Positions 1 through 9,523 are shown, counted from the stretch's first letter. The stretch: 64,000 nt of DNA from JBBDMU01 sp040905685 (GCA_040905685.1 JBBDRB010000113.1:7072-71071), one strand, 5' to 3'. Numbers and translations: made by a program. The notes: generated by a model from the sequence alone, not told the origin.

Positions 1-1
1 G

Positions 2-1660
2 GCCCAGGTCAGGGTTGGCAGGATCAACGGAGCGTTTGTCATCAATCCGACGGTAAGTGAAACCAAAGAATCCGATTTGGATTTCACCGTAGGCGGTACC
101 GCTGAAAGCATACTGATGGTAGAAGGGGAAATGGATGAGATCTCGGAATCGGAAATGATTGAAGCGATCAAGATTGCCCATGAGTCTATTGTTAAGCTGT
201 GTGCCTTCCAGATTACCCTTCGCGAAAGCCTTGGAAAGGAAAAATGGGAGCTTGCCCCTAAAGAAGTGGACGCTGAGCTGGTTACCAAAGTGGAAGAAAT
301 GATCGGAGATCGTTTCTATGATGTTTCCAAAGCCGGACATTCCAAGAAAGAATACTCCGGTGCCATCAAGGAAATCGTCACGGAAATCAAGGCCGCGCTT
401 GCCGATGAATTTCCGGAACAGTCCGATGCCATATCAGAAATTGCGCATGATGTGCAAAAAGAGGTTTTACGCAACATTATCCTGGACGAAAAATACCGGA
501 TCGACGGACGCAAACCCGAAGAGATCCGGCCTATATGGACGGAAACCGGTTATCTGCCCAGAACGCATGGTTCGGCTATTTTCACCCGTGGTGAAACCCA
601 GGCTTTGGTGTCGGTAACGCTTGGCAACAAACGCGACGAACAAGCCGTAGATACCCTGTTCGATACCGAATCACGGCGCTTCATGCTCAACTATAATTTC
701 CCTCCGTATTGTGTCGGTGAGGTAAAACGATTTCTTGGAACCAGCCGCAGGGAAGTCGGCCACGGGAATCTGGCCGAACGGGCATTGAGAAAAATGATGC
801 CTTCAACCGATGAATTTGATTATACCGTTCGTGTGGTATCCGATATCCTGGAATCCAATGGTTCTTCTTCAATGGCTTCCGTATGCGGTGGCTCGATGGC
901 CCTGATGGATGCCGGGGTCCCTATGAAAAAACCGGTAGCCGGTATTGCCATGGGCATGATCGTCGGACCTAAAAACGAGGTCGTTTTGGCCGATATCCAG
1001 GGTGAAGAAGATCACATGGGCGACATGGACTTTAAAGTTACCGGAACACCGGACGGAATAACAGCCTGCCAGATGGATATCAAGGTAAAAGGCATTAGTT
1101 TTGAAGTGATGGAAGAAGCTCTGCTTCAGGCTAAAGCCGGAAGACTGCATATCCTGGAAAAAATGGCCGAGAATATTTCCACTCCGAGATCCGAACTTTC
1201 CAAATATGCTCCCCAGTTTCTTAAAATGGAAATTGATACCGATCAGATCGGATCCATTATTGGTCCGGGTGGTAAGGTTATTCAGGGACTGCAGAAAGAA
1301 ACAGGTACCGAGATCATCATTGAGGAAAAAGACAATAAAGGCATTGTGACCATAATGGCCGACAGCGCCGAAAAAGCAGAACTTGCCGCTTCCAAGATCA
1401 AATCCATCACCGGTGACCTTGAGGAAGGCGGAGTGTTTACCGGTACGGTTAAAACCATCAAGGAATACGGGGCGTTTGTCGAAATTGCTCCCGGAAGAGA
1501 CGGTCTGCTGCACATCTCTGAAATTGCTCACGAACGCATCAATAAAGTGGAAGACGTATTGAGCGAAGGTGATCAGATTGAAGTTATGCTGCTCAAAGTG
1601 GAAGACGGCGGCAAACTACGCCTTTCCCGAAAAGCTCTTCTTGAAAAAGAGGAAGCCTAA
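2..1660 (+). CDS. pnp: Polyribonucleotide nucleotidyltransferase (PNPase), 5' truncated by window edge
   Basis: PNPase is the trimeric phosphorolytic 3'-5' exoribonuclease of RNA turnover. The open frame runs to the left edge of the window (codons from base 2 read AQVRVGRINGAFVIN, a typical PNPase stretch), so the TTG at 77 is not the true start and the first RNase PH domain is only partly present. Visible are the helical linker, the second RNase PH domain with the acidic catalytic stretch DHMGDMDFKVTG, a KH domain (GSIIGPGGKVIQ) and a C-terminal S1 domain (GTVKTIKEYGAFVEI). The protein ends soon after S1, as usual. A strong intrinsic terminator follows. In many bacteria rpsO lies just upstream, which cannot be checked here. 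Confidence 0.97.
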   Translation, partial: AQVRVGRINGAFVINPTVSETKESDLDFTVGGTAESILMVEGEMDEISESEMIEAIKIAHESIVKLCAFQITLRESLGKEKWELAPKEVDAELVTKVEEMIGDRFYDVSKAGHSKKEYSGAIKEIVTEIKAALADEFPEQSDAISEIAHDVQKEVLRNIILDEKYRIDGRKPEEIRPIWTETGYLPRTHGSAIFTRGETQALVSVTLGNKRDEQAVDTLFDTESRRFMLNYNFPPYCVGEVKRFLGTSRREVGHGNLAERALRKMMPSTDEFDYTVRVVSDILESNGSSSMASVCGGSMALMDAGVPMKKPVAGIAMGMIVGPKNEVVLADIQGEEDHMGDMDFKVTGTPDGITACQMDIKVKGISFEVMEEALLQAKAGRLHILEKMAENISTPRSELSKYAPQFLKMEIDTDQIGSIIGPGGKVIQGLQKETGTEIIIEEKDNKGIVTIMADSAEKAELAASKIKSITGDLEEGGVFTGTVKTIKEYGAFVEIAPGRDGLLHISEIAHERINKVEDVLSEGDQIEVMLLKVEDGGKLRLSRKALLEKEEA

Positions 1661-1713
1661 GGTAGCAAACCGCTGCTGCGCAGTAGAGCAGCAGCCTGCA
1701 ATTCAAGCAGTAG

Positions 1714-1760
1714 CAGTTACCGGTTCTGTTGATTAGATAACAGAACCGGAACTGTTTTTT
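1714..1760 (+). terminator. Rho-independent terminator of pnp
   Basis: The arms 1714-1730 and 1739-1754 form a long stem (CCGGTTCTGTT pairing with AACAGAACCGG, plus an outer CAGT/ACTG extension across an A:A mismatch) with an 8-base loop, followed directly by six T (1755-1760). A second GC-rich hairpin (GCTGCTG/CAGCAGC, 1672-1695) lies between the stop codon and this terminator. Confidence 0.9.
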
Positions 1761-1782
1761 TACCTATAGATAATTTATTAAG

Positions 1783-3054
1783 ATGAGCGAAATAAGCAGC
1801 GTACATAAAACGACCTTGCCTAACGGCTTACGCATTGTAACCGAAGAGATCAAAAGTGTTCGCAGCTTGTCCGTGGGGATTTGGATTAAAACTGGCAGCA
1901 GGCATGAAAGTGATGAACAGGCCGGTATAACCCACTTTCTCGAGCACATGCTGTTCAAGGGCACGGATCATCGTTCAGCCTATGATATCGCACTCAGTAT
2001 GGAGTCGGTTGGAGGGTACCTTAATGCCTTCACATCACCTGAGTTTACCTGTTATTACGCCAGGTGCCTGGATACAAAACTAGATACAGCCCTGGATGTA
2101 CTGTCCGACATGGTCCTGAATTCCAGCTTTCCCGAAGAAGAAATAGACAAGGAGATCAAGGTTGTCATCGAAGAGATGAAGATGTATAAAGACAGCCCCG
2201 ACGATTATGTTTTTGAGGTCTTTAATAACCAGGTGTTTGAGAATCACCCGCTTGGCCGGCCCATTATAGGGTTTGAAGATACGGTTTCCAAATTCAAGCG
2301 TGCCGATCTGCAGCGTTATATCCTGAGCCGGTATACCCCGGAAAATATCATCGTGTCGGTTGCCGGCAATGCAGACCACGAAAAAGTGACTCAACTGGCC
2401 ATGTCCCATTTCGGCGATAACGGCAAGACGACTACTTCGGATTTGCATAATAACGATGCGTTAACGCCTTATAAGACCAGTAATAAGACCATTGACAAGG
2501 CCATTGAACAAACCCATTACATCATGGGCAAGCGGGCGCTTTCCGCACAGGATAATGACCGGTACAAATTGCTGATCATGAATACGATTCTCGGCGGTGG
2601 CATGAGCTCACGCCTGCATCAGAATGTGAGGGAGAAATTCGGGTATTGTTATTCCATTCATTCGTTTAATCAGTCCTATAAGGACAGCGGCATGTTTGGC
2701 ATTTATACCGGTACGGACAAACAGTATGTTGATCATGTCAAAGAACTCGTGCAAAATGAGCTCAGGGTGCTCCGTGATGAGATCATACCCGGAAAAGAAC
2801 TTGGGGAAGCCAAAGCCCATTTAAAAGGCAAAATGCTGATGTCCCAGGAAAGCATGAGCAACCGGATGATGCGCCTGGCGAAAAGCGAAATTTATTACGA
2901 TCGTTATATTACCCTGGATGAACTGGTAGAGGAGATCGACAAAATCACGGTGGAGGATGTCCAGCAATTCAGCAAAAAGTTCTTAAAGGAAGATGATTTC
3001 TCGGAAACATTGCTTATTCCTTCCGGGAAAACCGGGTCAAACGGGGATGACTGA
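1783..3054 (+). CDS. M16 family zinc metallopeptidase (insulinase/MPP-like)
   Basis: The protein has the M16 inverted zinc motif HFLEH at residues 51-55, followed by MLFKGT, and the downstream acidic ligand region (EEMKMYKDSP, around residue 130). At 423 aa it is the usual size of the single-chain bacterial peptidases related to mitochondrial processing peptidase beta (PqqL/YmxG group). The C-terminal half carries the second, inactive M16 fold (GGGMSSRLHQNVREKFGY is the conserved arginine/tyrosine motif). No signal peptide is evident, so a cytoplasmic location is likely. It starts at ATG 1783, after the pnp terminator, so it probably has its own promoter. The physiological substrate is not known. 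Confidence 0.93.
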   Translation: MSEISSVHKTTLPNGLRIVTEEIKSVRSLSVGIWIKTGSRHESDEQAGITHFLEHMLFKGTDHRSAYDIALSMESVGGYLNAFTSPEFTCYYARCLDTKLDTALDVLSDMVLNSSFPEEEIDKEIKVVIEEMKMYKDSPDDYVFEVFNNQVFENHPLGRPIIGFEDTVSKFKRADLQRYILSRYTPENIIVSVAGNADHEKVTQLAMSHFGDNGKTTTSDLHNNDALTPYKTSNKTIDKAIEQTHYIMGKRALSAQDNDRYKLLIMNTILGGGMSSRLHQNVREKFGYCYSIHSFNQSYKDSGMFGIYTGTDKQYVDHVKELVQNELRVLRDEIIPGKELGEAKAHLKGKMLMSQESMSNRMMRLAKSEIYYDRYITLDELVEEIDKITVEDVQQFSKKFLKEDDFSETLLIPSGKTGSNGDD

Positions 3055-3103
3055 CACCGGAGTTTGTGGGTATGCTTGACAGAACGGGTAAAACCATGGT
3101 GAC

Positions 3104-4594
3104 ATGACCTATATTGATGATATCTCAAAATTCTCAGGCCAATCTGTAACTCTTCAGGGCTGGGTTTATAATGTGCGTTCCGGCAAATCGCTGATCTTTC
3201 TGGTCGTTCGTGACGGCACGGGAATGTGCCAGTGCATTGTAAATCAGGAGGATGTAAACGAGGAAACCTGGAACAGCGCTTCCGATCTGACCCAGGAAAG
3301 CTCTTTAAGAGTGAGGGGCCTGGTCAAAAAAGACGAACGCAGCCTTGGCGGGTATGAATTGCATGTCGGTCAGGTGGAAGTGCTTCAGGTTGCAACGGAT
3401 TATCCGATCACACCCAAAGAACACGGCATTGAGTTTCTGATGGAGAACCGCCATCTCTGGCTGAGGAGCAAAAAGCAGTGGGCCATCATGCGGATCCGCA
3501 ACCAGATCATCTTCAGCATCCACCAGTTCTTTCAGGATCGTGGTTTTATCCAGATGGATGCGCCAATTTTCACCGGAAATGCCGCCGAAGGCACCTCTAC
3601 ATTATTTGAAACCCGGTACTTTGATCAAACAGCATATCTGACCCAGTCCGGTCAGCTCTATGGAGAAGCCATGGCCATGGCCCACGGCAAGATCTATACT
3701 TTTGGTCCGACGTTCCGTGCCGAGAAAAGCAAAACCCGCCGCCATCTTACCGAATTCTGGATGATTGAGCCTGAAATGGCTTTTTATGACCTGTCCATGA
3801 ACATGGACCTGGCCGAAGCCTTTGTGACCTTCATTATCGAATCCGTACTGGATAAATGCAGGGATGAACTGGAGCAGATCGGCCGCGATGTCACCAGGCT
3901 CGAATACGGCGGGAACTTTCCCCGCATTTCCTATACCGAAGCCATAGAGATGCTTCAATCCGATAAAACACGGGATTTGCTGGACGAAATGCAATCAGGC
4001 CGCACACAGGAAAAAAAGGAACTGGAAGATCAGCTGCAATACCTTAAGGCGGAGTACGGCCGGGCCAAAAAAGGGCGAAAGTTCAGGATTGATTCACAAA
4101 CCAGGGATATCCGTGCCCGGCTGGATGAAATTGAAGAGGATCTGAGAAACATACCCAACTGGAAGGAATCCGCCCTGAACAAGAAATGGGGAGAGGATTT
4201 TGGCGGAAGCGATGAAACGGTTCTGATGCTGCAGTTTGACAAGCCGGTTATGGTTTATGGCTATCCGGCCGAAATCAAGGCTTTCTACATGAAACGGGAC
4301 CCTGAAAACGAAAAGGTAGCCCTGGGAGTGGATATGCTTGCACCCGAAGGTTACGGTGAAGTTATTGGCGGCGGACAAAGAGAAGATGACATGGAGGTGC
4401 TGAAGAAACGCATCAGCGAGCACAACCTCTCCGAAGACGCTTTTAAATGGTACCTGGATCTGCGACGCTATGGCTCGGTGCCCCATTCCGGGTTCGGCCT
4501 CGGCCTGGAACGGACCGTCGCATGGATATGCGGTATCCGGCATGTTCGCGAAACCATCCCCTTTGCCAGAACCCTGGGCAGGCTTTACCCATAA
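3104..4594 (+). CDS. asnS: Asparaginyl-tRNA synthetase with helical insertion
   Basis: Class II aminoacyl-tRNA synthetase that charges tRNA-Asn. It has an N-terminal OB-fold anticodon-binding domain (LQGWVYNVRSGKSLIFLVVRDG, residues about 15-110, split here by the length limit only in reading), motif 2 (FRAEKSKTRRHLTEFWMIEP) and motif 3 (GFGLGLERTVAWICG) near the C terminus. At 496 aa it is longer than E. coli AsnRS (466). The extra length is a strongly charged, coiled-coil-like insert at roughly residues 285-350 (contains QEKKELEDQLQYLKAEY and RARLDEIEEDL) between the YTEAIEML segment and WGEDFGG. It begins at ATG 3104, 49 bases after the M16 gene, and is likely co-transcribed with it. Confidence 0.96.
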   Translation: MTYIDDISKFSGQSVTLQGWVYNVRSGKSLIFLVVRDGTGMCQCIVNQEDVNEETWNSASDLTQESSLRVRGLVKKDERSLGGYELHVGQVEVLQVATDYPITPKEHGIEFLMENRHLWLRSKKQWAIMRIRNQIIFSIHQFFQDRGFIQMDAPIFTGNAAEGTSTLFETRYFDQTAYLTQSGQLYGEAMAMAHGKIYTFGPTFRAEKSKTRRHLTEFWMIEPEMAFYDLSMNMDLAEAFVTFIIESVLDKCRDELEQIGRDVTRLEYGGNFPRISYTEAIEMLQSDKTRDLLDEMQSGRTQEKKELEDQLQYLKAEYGRAKKGRKFRIDSQTRDIRARLDEIEEDLRNIPNWKESALNKKWGEDFGGSDETVLMLQFDKPVMVYGYPAEIKAFYMKRDPENEKVALGVDMLAPEGYGEVIGGGQREDDMEVLKKRISEHNLSEDAFKWYLDLRRYGSVPHSGFGLGLERTVAWICGIRHVRETIPFARTLGRLYP

Positions 4595-4678
4595 AAATCC
4601 GCTGCGGTGCTGGTGATCCAGGTGGTTTAATCCTATATTTACTTTCAAGATAATCTTCATCAGCCTGTATCCCCCCGA

Positions 4679-5761
4679 ATGGCCAAATCCTCAAGTCTGG
4701 ATACCTATAAGAACCTGATTCAGGAGCTGCAATCAGGCAAGGTGAAACCGGTATATTTTCTCTGCGGCCAGGAAACCTTCTTCCTGGATCGCCTTCAGGA
4801 TAAATTTGCAGCGCTAATCCCGGAGGAATCTTCCGATTTCAATTTGGATATACTGTACGGTCAGGATGTTACCCTTGATCAGGTGCTGTCCATCTCCAAA
4901 AGCTATCCGATGATGGCTGAGAGGAGAATCGTGATCGTACGCGAGTTTGCCCAGTTATTCCAGTCAAAAGATGAAGACGATGAAGATAAAAACGCAAGGA
5001 GTGCCGGGCCCGATGATCTTTTATCCTATATCCACAAACCAAATCCCACAAATGTGCTCATCTTTATCGATGAAAAGGCTCCATCCGGCAATACCCGTCT
5101 GGGGAAAGAGCTGAAAAAAAGTGGTTCCGTCGGTTTTTATGAATTTGGATATGTACCCGAACACAGCCTTCCGGGCTGGATTTCCGAATGGATCAAGCAC
5201 AATCACAAGGGCAGCATTGAGTCGGATGCCGCCCAACTGCTGGCCTCCCATCTGGGGAACAATCTCCTTCAGCTTACCGTCGAAATTGAAAAACTCGCTA
5301 CCTATAAGAAAACGGGGGAAGCCATTACCCGGCAGGATATACGCTCCGTCGTGGGACTCTCACGGGAATATACCGTGTTTGAGCTACAGGATGCCGTATC
5401 GGCCCGCAACCTGGATCAATCGATGTATATTGCCGGGGAAATACTGAGGCTGGCCGACTCCGTTGCCGGCGAGGTCATCAAAACCATTGGCTTTTTCTAT
5501 TCCATGTTCAGTAACGTATGGCAGATCCAGCGTCTGCGGGCGAAAAGCTGGCCGGATAAGCAGATCATGAAAGAAGCGGGAATACACAGTGCTTATTATT
5601 TCAGTAAGTTATCGGATATAGCCAAAACCTATAGTTACGAGGAATCGACCGAAATTTTTGAAGCCCTCCTGGATGCCGATAAAGCCATAAAAGGGTTCAG
5701 CAAGCTGGACCATGAAGCCATTCTCCTGATGACGATCAAAAAAATTGTAAGTAAAAAATAA
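4679..5761 (+). CDS. holA: DNA polymerase III subunit delta
   Basis: HolA is the clamp-loader delta subunit that opens the beta sliding clamp. The protein is 360 aa, the family length. It has the N-terminal AAA-like domain (GKVKPVYFLCGQETFFLDRL around residues 20-40), the conserved helical segment with LTVEIEKLATY, and the C-terminal collar domain with LDHEAILLMTIKKIV. The N-terminal MAERRIVIVRE stretch is typical. It lies on + between asnS and a sigma factor gene, with 84- and 24-base gaps. The ATG at 4679 gives the expected N terminus. Confidence 0.92.
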   Translation: MAKSSSLDTYKNLIQELQSGKVKPVYFLCGQETFFLDRLQDKFAALIPEESSDFNLDILYGQDVTLDQVLSISKSYPMMAERRIVIVREFAQLFQSKDEDDEDKNARSAGPDDLLSYIHKPNPTNVLIFIDEKAPSGNTRLGKELKKSGSVGFYEFGYVPEHSLPGWISEWIKHNHKGSIESDAAQLLASHLGNNLLQLTVEIEKLATYKKTGEAITRQDIRSVVGLSREYTVFELQDAVSARNLDQSMYIAGEILRLADSVAGEVIKTIGFFYSMFSNVWQIQRLRAKSWPDKQIMKEAGIHSAYYFSKLSDIAKTYSYEESTEIFEALLDADKAIKGFSKLDHEAILLMTIKKIVSKK

Positions 5762-5785
5762 GTACTCTTTGCGACGGGGGCAGCC

Positions 5786-6355
5786 ATGAACCGCACGGCC
5801 AGGCAGGATTACTCGGCATATGAAGACGAAGAGCTAATGAGGCTCTACCAAAACGGTTTTAACGATGCGTTCTGTGAACTGGTCATCCGTTACCAGTCCA
5901 GCCTTTTCTTGCGGATGAATGCCTTCACCCGGAACCGGGAGGATAGTGAGGACCTGGTCCAGGATTCCTTTTTGTGCGTAGCCCGGTTCAAGCACTCTTA
6001 TTCACCCACTTATAAGTTTTCAAACTGGTTGTTTACCATTGGCAGTAACCAACTGATTAGCCGATACCGGAAGGGAAGGCACATGCTCATGACCTCCCAT
6101 ATAACCGAACCTGAAGATATAGAAATTCTGCAGGATAACCGTCTGCACAATAAAAATCTCACAACAAGCCTGCGTATCGCCATCGCCCGGCTCCCAGGCT
6201 GTTATGCCACACTGCTAACCATGAGGATCATTGAGGAGCGCAGCTATCAGGAAATACATGTTGATACCGGGTTGCCCGTGGGAACGATCAAGTCCAGGAT
6301 CAAACGAGGACGGGAACGGCTCCGGGTCATGCTGAGGCCGCATCTGGAGCGGTAA
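5786..6355 (+). CDS. ECF-type RNA polymerase sigma-70 family factor
   Basis: A 189-aa two-domain sigma factor. Region 2 contains LVIRYQSSLF and the acidic core motif EDSEDLVQDSFLCVARF, followed by the -10-reading helix SNWLFTIGSNQLISRYRK. Region 4 is a helix-turn-helix with ARLPGCYATLLTMRIIEE and VDTGLPVGTIKSRIKRGRERL. No anti-sigma factor gene follows; the next gene is convergent. It starts 24 bases after holA and may be co-transcribed. The regulon cannot be told from the sequence. Confidence 0.9.
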   Translation: MNRTARQDYSAYEDEELMRLYQNGFNDAFCELVIRYQSSLFLRMNAFTRNREDSEDLVQDSFLCVARFKHSYSPTYKFSNWLFTIGSNQLISRYRKGRHMLMTSHITEPEDIEILQDNRLHNKNLTTSLRIAIARLPGCYATLLTMRIIEERSYQEIHVDTGLPVGTIKSRIKRGRERLRVMLRPHLER

Positions 6356-6371
6356 GGGTCCGGCCGTCTTC

Positions 6372-8348
6372 TCAGTAGGCCAGCAATCGTCTTAATTTTT
6401 CCTCCAGCCTGTGAGAAGCCAGATATCCATCTTCCAAAACCGTGCTGGCCGGAACGGGCGTCATGAGGGAAGAGCAGCGGATAATGGGCGCATCCAGCCA
6501 TTCGAAACAGGAATCGGCGATCCGGGCGGCCAGCTCACTCATGGGTCCGAGGATACCGGAAGCTTCCTCGAGCAGCAGCACACGTCCGGTTTTTTGGACG
6601 GACACCCTGACCGTATTCATGTCCAGCGGACACAAGGTTCTCAAATCCACGATCTCTATTTGCTCTTCCATCTCGGCGGTCTTATCCAGGGCCCAGTGCA
6701 CGCCCATCCCGTAGGTTATGATGGTGGCGTCGGTGCCGGTTTTTCTCACTTTGGCCTTCCCCAGCGGTTCGGCTTCAATGGAACTTCCGGGCATGGCCGA
6801 CAGCCCCCGGTACAACTTTTTGTGTTCAAAGATCAATACAGGGTTGGGATCACGCAGGGCGCCGGTCATCAGGCTGAAAGCATCCTCAACGGTAGCCGGC
6901 ACGACCACCTTCAAACCGGCATGCTGCATAAACCATCCCTCCGGACTCTGGGAATGAAAGGGGCCGGCCCCGAGACCGGCTCCGTGAGGGGAACGGATGG
7001 TTATGTTCACCGGAGGGGACCAGCGGTAGCGGGACTTGGCGATATTGTTGACGATCTGGTTGAATCCACAGGAAATGAAATCAGCAAACTGCATTTCAAC
7101 CACCGGTTTATATCCATTCAGGGCCAGGCCAAGGGCGGCCCCGAGAATGCCCGATTCGATAATCGGTGTATTCCGGATGCGCTCCTCACCATATCGTTCC
7201 AGAAATCCTTCGGTTACCTTAAAAACTCCGCCGTAGGAGGCAATGTCCTGGCCCATCAGCAGGTACCTTTCATCTTCATCGAATTCCTGTTTCAGTGCGG
7301 CCGACAGGGCATCAATGAAACGGTATGGTCCATTACTGAAGGGATTCCCGATGCGGCGGGGCGGTCCGGCTGGATGAAACACCCTGGCTGTTTCGTTTTC
7401 TTCATTAAAGACAGGCCGGTCCGCTTTCAGCGCCCGGTCCAATGCATCCTGGAAAGAGGCGGACGCCTGACCGCCAATGTCATCCAGCTCCTGCTGCCCG
7501 GCAATATCCTGTTCCAGGATGAAGTTCTTCAGCCGTATCAGGGGATCTTTTTGTTCCCAGTCCTTCATTAAGCCTCTGGGTACATAGGCCGTGCCCGAGG
7601 CTTCTTCGTGTCCGCGCATTCTGAACGTGACAGCCTCGATGAGCATGGGCGTTTGGTTCTCCAGAACAGTTTTGCGTGCTTTGGCGATGGTGTCGAAAAC
7701 TTCCAATACGTTGTTCCCGTCTATTTTCATCCCCGGCATCCCGTAACCGGCGGCCCGGTCCGCCAGATCTTTACAGGCGTATTGCTGGCGGGTGGGCGTC
7801 GACAGGCCATAGGCATTGTTTTCAATCAGGAACAGCACGGGCAGCCGCCATACGGCCGCCAGGTTCAGAGCCTCGTGAAAGTCGCCTTCACTGCTTGCCC
7901 CGTCGCCGCAAAAGGCCAGCGCTACCCGGCCATGGCCGCCGAGTTTGGATGACAGGGCCAGTCCGCAGGCGACAGGCAGCATGGCTCCCAGGTGGGAGAT
8001 CATGCCGACGATATGGTGATCTGTACTGCCGAAGTGAAAGGAACGTTCACGGCCGCCGGTAAATCCGTCTGCTTTACCCAGTAATTGACAGAACAGGGGA
8101 TACAGCGGCACATTTCGGGCTGTAAAAACGCCCAGGTTCCTGTGCAGGGGCAGGATATAGTCACGGGGCGAAAGGGCCCTTGTAGCGCCAACCGAAATGG
8201 CTTCCTGACCGATACCCGAAAACCATTTGCCTATTTGACCCTGGCGAAGCAGCTTGAGCATTTTTTCTTCGATCAGTCGGGGCTGAATCAAATCCCGGTA
8301 AAAATTAAGCGCCTGGGTCGCCGTAATATTATTTTTTGCTTTAAGCAT
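6372..8348 (-). CDS. Fused alpha/beta E1 component of a 2-oxoacid dehydrogenase complex
   Basis: One 658-aa chain carries both halves of a branched-chain or pyruvate-type E1 decarboxylase, a thiamine-diphosphate enzyme. Residues about 1-330 are the alpha part, with the ThDP motif from GDGASSEGDFHEALN to IENNAYG. Residues about 345-658 are the beta part (LLMGQDIASYGGVFKVTEG, then TPIIESGILGAALGLALNG). No E2 or E3 gene is adjacent, so the complex partners must lie elsewhere. The fused layout is known from Bacteroidota. Branched-chain 2-oxoacid specificity is the usual annotation, but the substrate is not proven by the sequence. It is convergent with the sigma factor gene and divergent from the polyamine cluster. 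Confidence 0.9.
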   Translation of the reverse strand: MLKAKNNITATQALNFYRDLIQPRLIEEKMLKLLRQGQIGKWFSGIGQEAISVGATRALSPRDYILPLHRNLGVFTARNVPLYPLFCQLLGKADGFTGGRERSFHFGSTDHHIVGMISHLGAMLPVACGLALSSKLGGHGRVALAFCGDGASSEGDFHEALNLAAVWRLPVLFLIENNAYGLSTPTRQQYACKDLADRAAGYGMPGMKIDGNNVLEVFDTIAKARKTVLENQTPMLIEAVTFRMRGHEEASGTAYVPRGLMKDWEQKDPLIRLKNFILEQDIAGQQELDDIGGQASASFQDALDRALKADRPVFNEENETARVFHPAGPPRRIGNPFSNGPYRFIDALSAALKQEFDEDERYLLMGQDIASYGGVFKVTEGFLERYGEERIRNTPIIESGILGAALGLALNGYKPVVEMQFADFISCGFNQIVNNIAKSRYRWSPPVNITIRSPHGAGLGAGPFHSQSPEGWFMQHAGLKVVVPATVEDAFSLMTGALRDPNPVLIFEHKKLYRGLSAMPGSSIEAEPLGKAKVRKTGTDATIITYGMGVHWALDKTAEMEEQIEIVDLRTLCPLDMNTVRVSVQKTGRVLLLEEASGILGPMSELAARIADSCFEWLDAPIIRCSSLMTPVPASTVLEDGYLASHRLEEKLRRLLAY

Positions 8349-8601
8349 AAATATTAAGCTGGAAAGTATTTATTTTTGTGTTCTTTATATTGAATGTAAT
8401 ATATCGCAACTTTTAACGTACTGCGTCCTTGCAACTGCATGGAATCAATTCGGATCAACATAATATCTCACTTACCATGAGGTATTTCGTTCATCCGAAC
8501 TTACAGGTTAACCAAACCGGCCGTCAAATTTATTAGTCATTTTTACTTCCGCATCGGGAGAATTTTAACCCATATTTTAGAATTTAAATCATTAGAACGC
8601 G

Positions 8602-9003
8602 ATGAAAGCTTTAGGTAGACAAATACTCGTCGAATATTATGAATGCGACGCTAATTTTATTAACGATGCCGACAAGATAGAATCATCGCTGCTGGACGCT
8701 GTTGCAGCTTCCGGGGCCACGATCATCTCCCATGACTTTCACCGGTTTAGTCCCCATGGAGTAAGCGGGGTCATTGTCATTGCCGAATCACACGTGGCCA
8801 TTCACACCTGGCCCGAGCACTCCTATGCGGCTGTGGATATTTTTACCTGCGGGGATACCATAGACCCATGGATCATTCAGGATATGCTCAAATCTGCGTT
8901 CCGGTCCGGCAATACCTCCAGCATGGAAATTAAACGCGGTTTGTTCAAGGTCAGGGAGGGCGAAGAATTGTTATTCAAACCCAAAAATTCTGTTAACATC
9001 TAA
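8602..9003 (+). CDS. speD: S-adenosylmethionine decarboxylase proenzyme (class 1B)
   Basis: A 133-aa pyruvoyl enzyme that makes decarboxylated SAM, the aminopropyl donor for spermidine. The self-cleavage site is Glu62-Ser63-His64 in VIVIAESHVAIHTWPEH, where Ser63 becomes the pyruvoyl group. The conserved Cys in VDIFTCG and the C-terminal RGLFKVREGEE fit the short bacterial/archaeal class. It is the first gene of a + cluster of three polyamine genes (speD, pdaD, speE) with short gaps. The 253-base region upstream (8349-8601) is AT-rich and shared with the divergent E1 gene; I see no clear riboswitch in it. Confidence 0.96.
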   Translation: MKALGRQILVEYYECDANFINDADKIESSLLDAVAASGATIISHDFHRFSPHGVSGVIVIAESHVAIHTWPEHSYAAVDIFTCGDTIDPWIIQDMLKSAFRSGNTSSMEIKRGLFKVREGEELLFKPKNSVNI

Positions 9004-9055
9004 ATTGTCTGTTCCATTGAAATCATCAACATCAGTAGCCTTCGGACTAAATAAA

Positions 9056-9523
9056 ATGGTTGAAACCCCCATAACCTATTGTCTGGTAAAAGGCGCAGGC
9101 GATGCACGAATGCCTTTGAATGCATTTGACAAGGCCCTGCTCAATGCGGGCGTGGGCGATACCAATCTCATGCGGGTAAGCAGCATTGTTCCGCCCGGCT
9201 GCAGGGAAGTCTTTAAGGTGGACCTGCCAAAAGGCGCCCTCATACCCATTGCCTATGCCGAAATAACTTCATCCGTCCCCGGTGAGATCGTCTCTGCAGC
9301 CGTTGCCGTTGGCATACCTGAGGATGAAGAGGAGGCGGGGGTTATCATGGAACATGAAGCCATTTCTCCCCTGGATGAGACCCGGAGGATAGTAGAACAA
9401 ATGGTGACAGATGCGTTCGGTTACCGGCAGCGCAGGCTGAAAGAGATAAAGACCATCGGCGTTGAGCATAGGGTGAAGCAAAGCGGATCTGCTTTCGCAG
9501 CCGCCGTTCTTTGGTACGATTAA
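9056..9523 (+). CDS. pdaD: Pyruvoyl-dependent arginine decarboxylase
   Basis: Converts arginine to agmatine. It matches the Methanocaldococcus-type PvlArgDC family along its length: GAGDARMPLNAFDKALLNAG, then NLMRVSSIVPPG with the Ser42-Ser43 autocleavage site, PGEIVSAAVAVGIP, and the C-terminal HRVKQSGSAFAAAVLWYD. The frame is open from a TTG at 9005, two bases past the speD stop. I prefer ATG 9056 because family homology begins right after it; the upstream 17 codons are not conserved in the archaeal enzyme as I recall it. With speD and speE it gives agmatine plus an aminopropyl donor, but no agmatinase is next to it. Confidence 0.93.
   Translation: MVETPITYCLVKGAGDARMPLNAFDKALLNAGVGDTNLMRVSSIVPPGCREVFKVDLPKGALIPIAYAEITSSVPGEIVSAAVAVGIPEDEEEAGVIMEHEAISPLDETRRIVEQMVTDAFGYRQRRLKEIKTIGVEHRVKQSGSAFAAAVLWYD

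Noticed and set aside
869..1531. A 220-codon minus-strand frame within pnp
   Set aside because: Opposite the conserved PNPase RNase PH2, KH and S1 domains; no independent support.
6411..7571. A 386-codon open frame on + inside the E1 dehydrogenase gene
   Set aside because: It is antisense to a clear fused E1 protein with conserved ThDP motifs, has no recognisable domain, and is rich in Gly/His/Arg as expected of a shadow frame.
8349..8601. Possible SAM or polyamine riboswitch in the speD leader
   Set aside because: The 253 bases are AT-rich with a TATTTTTG box (8371-8378) and a minus-strand TAAATTTG box (8525-8532), but I find no conserved riboswitch core or strong stem.
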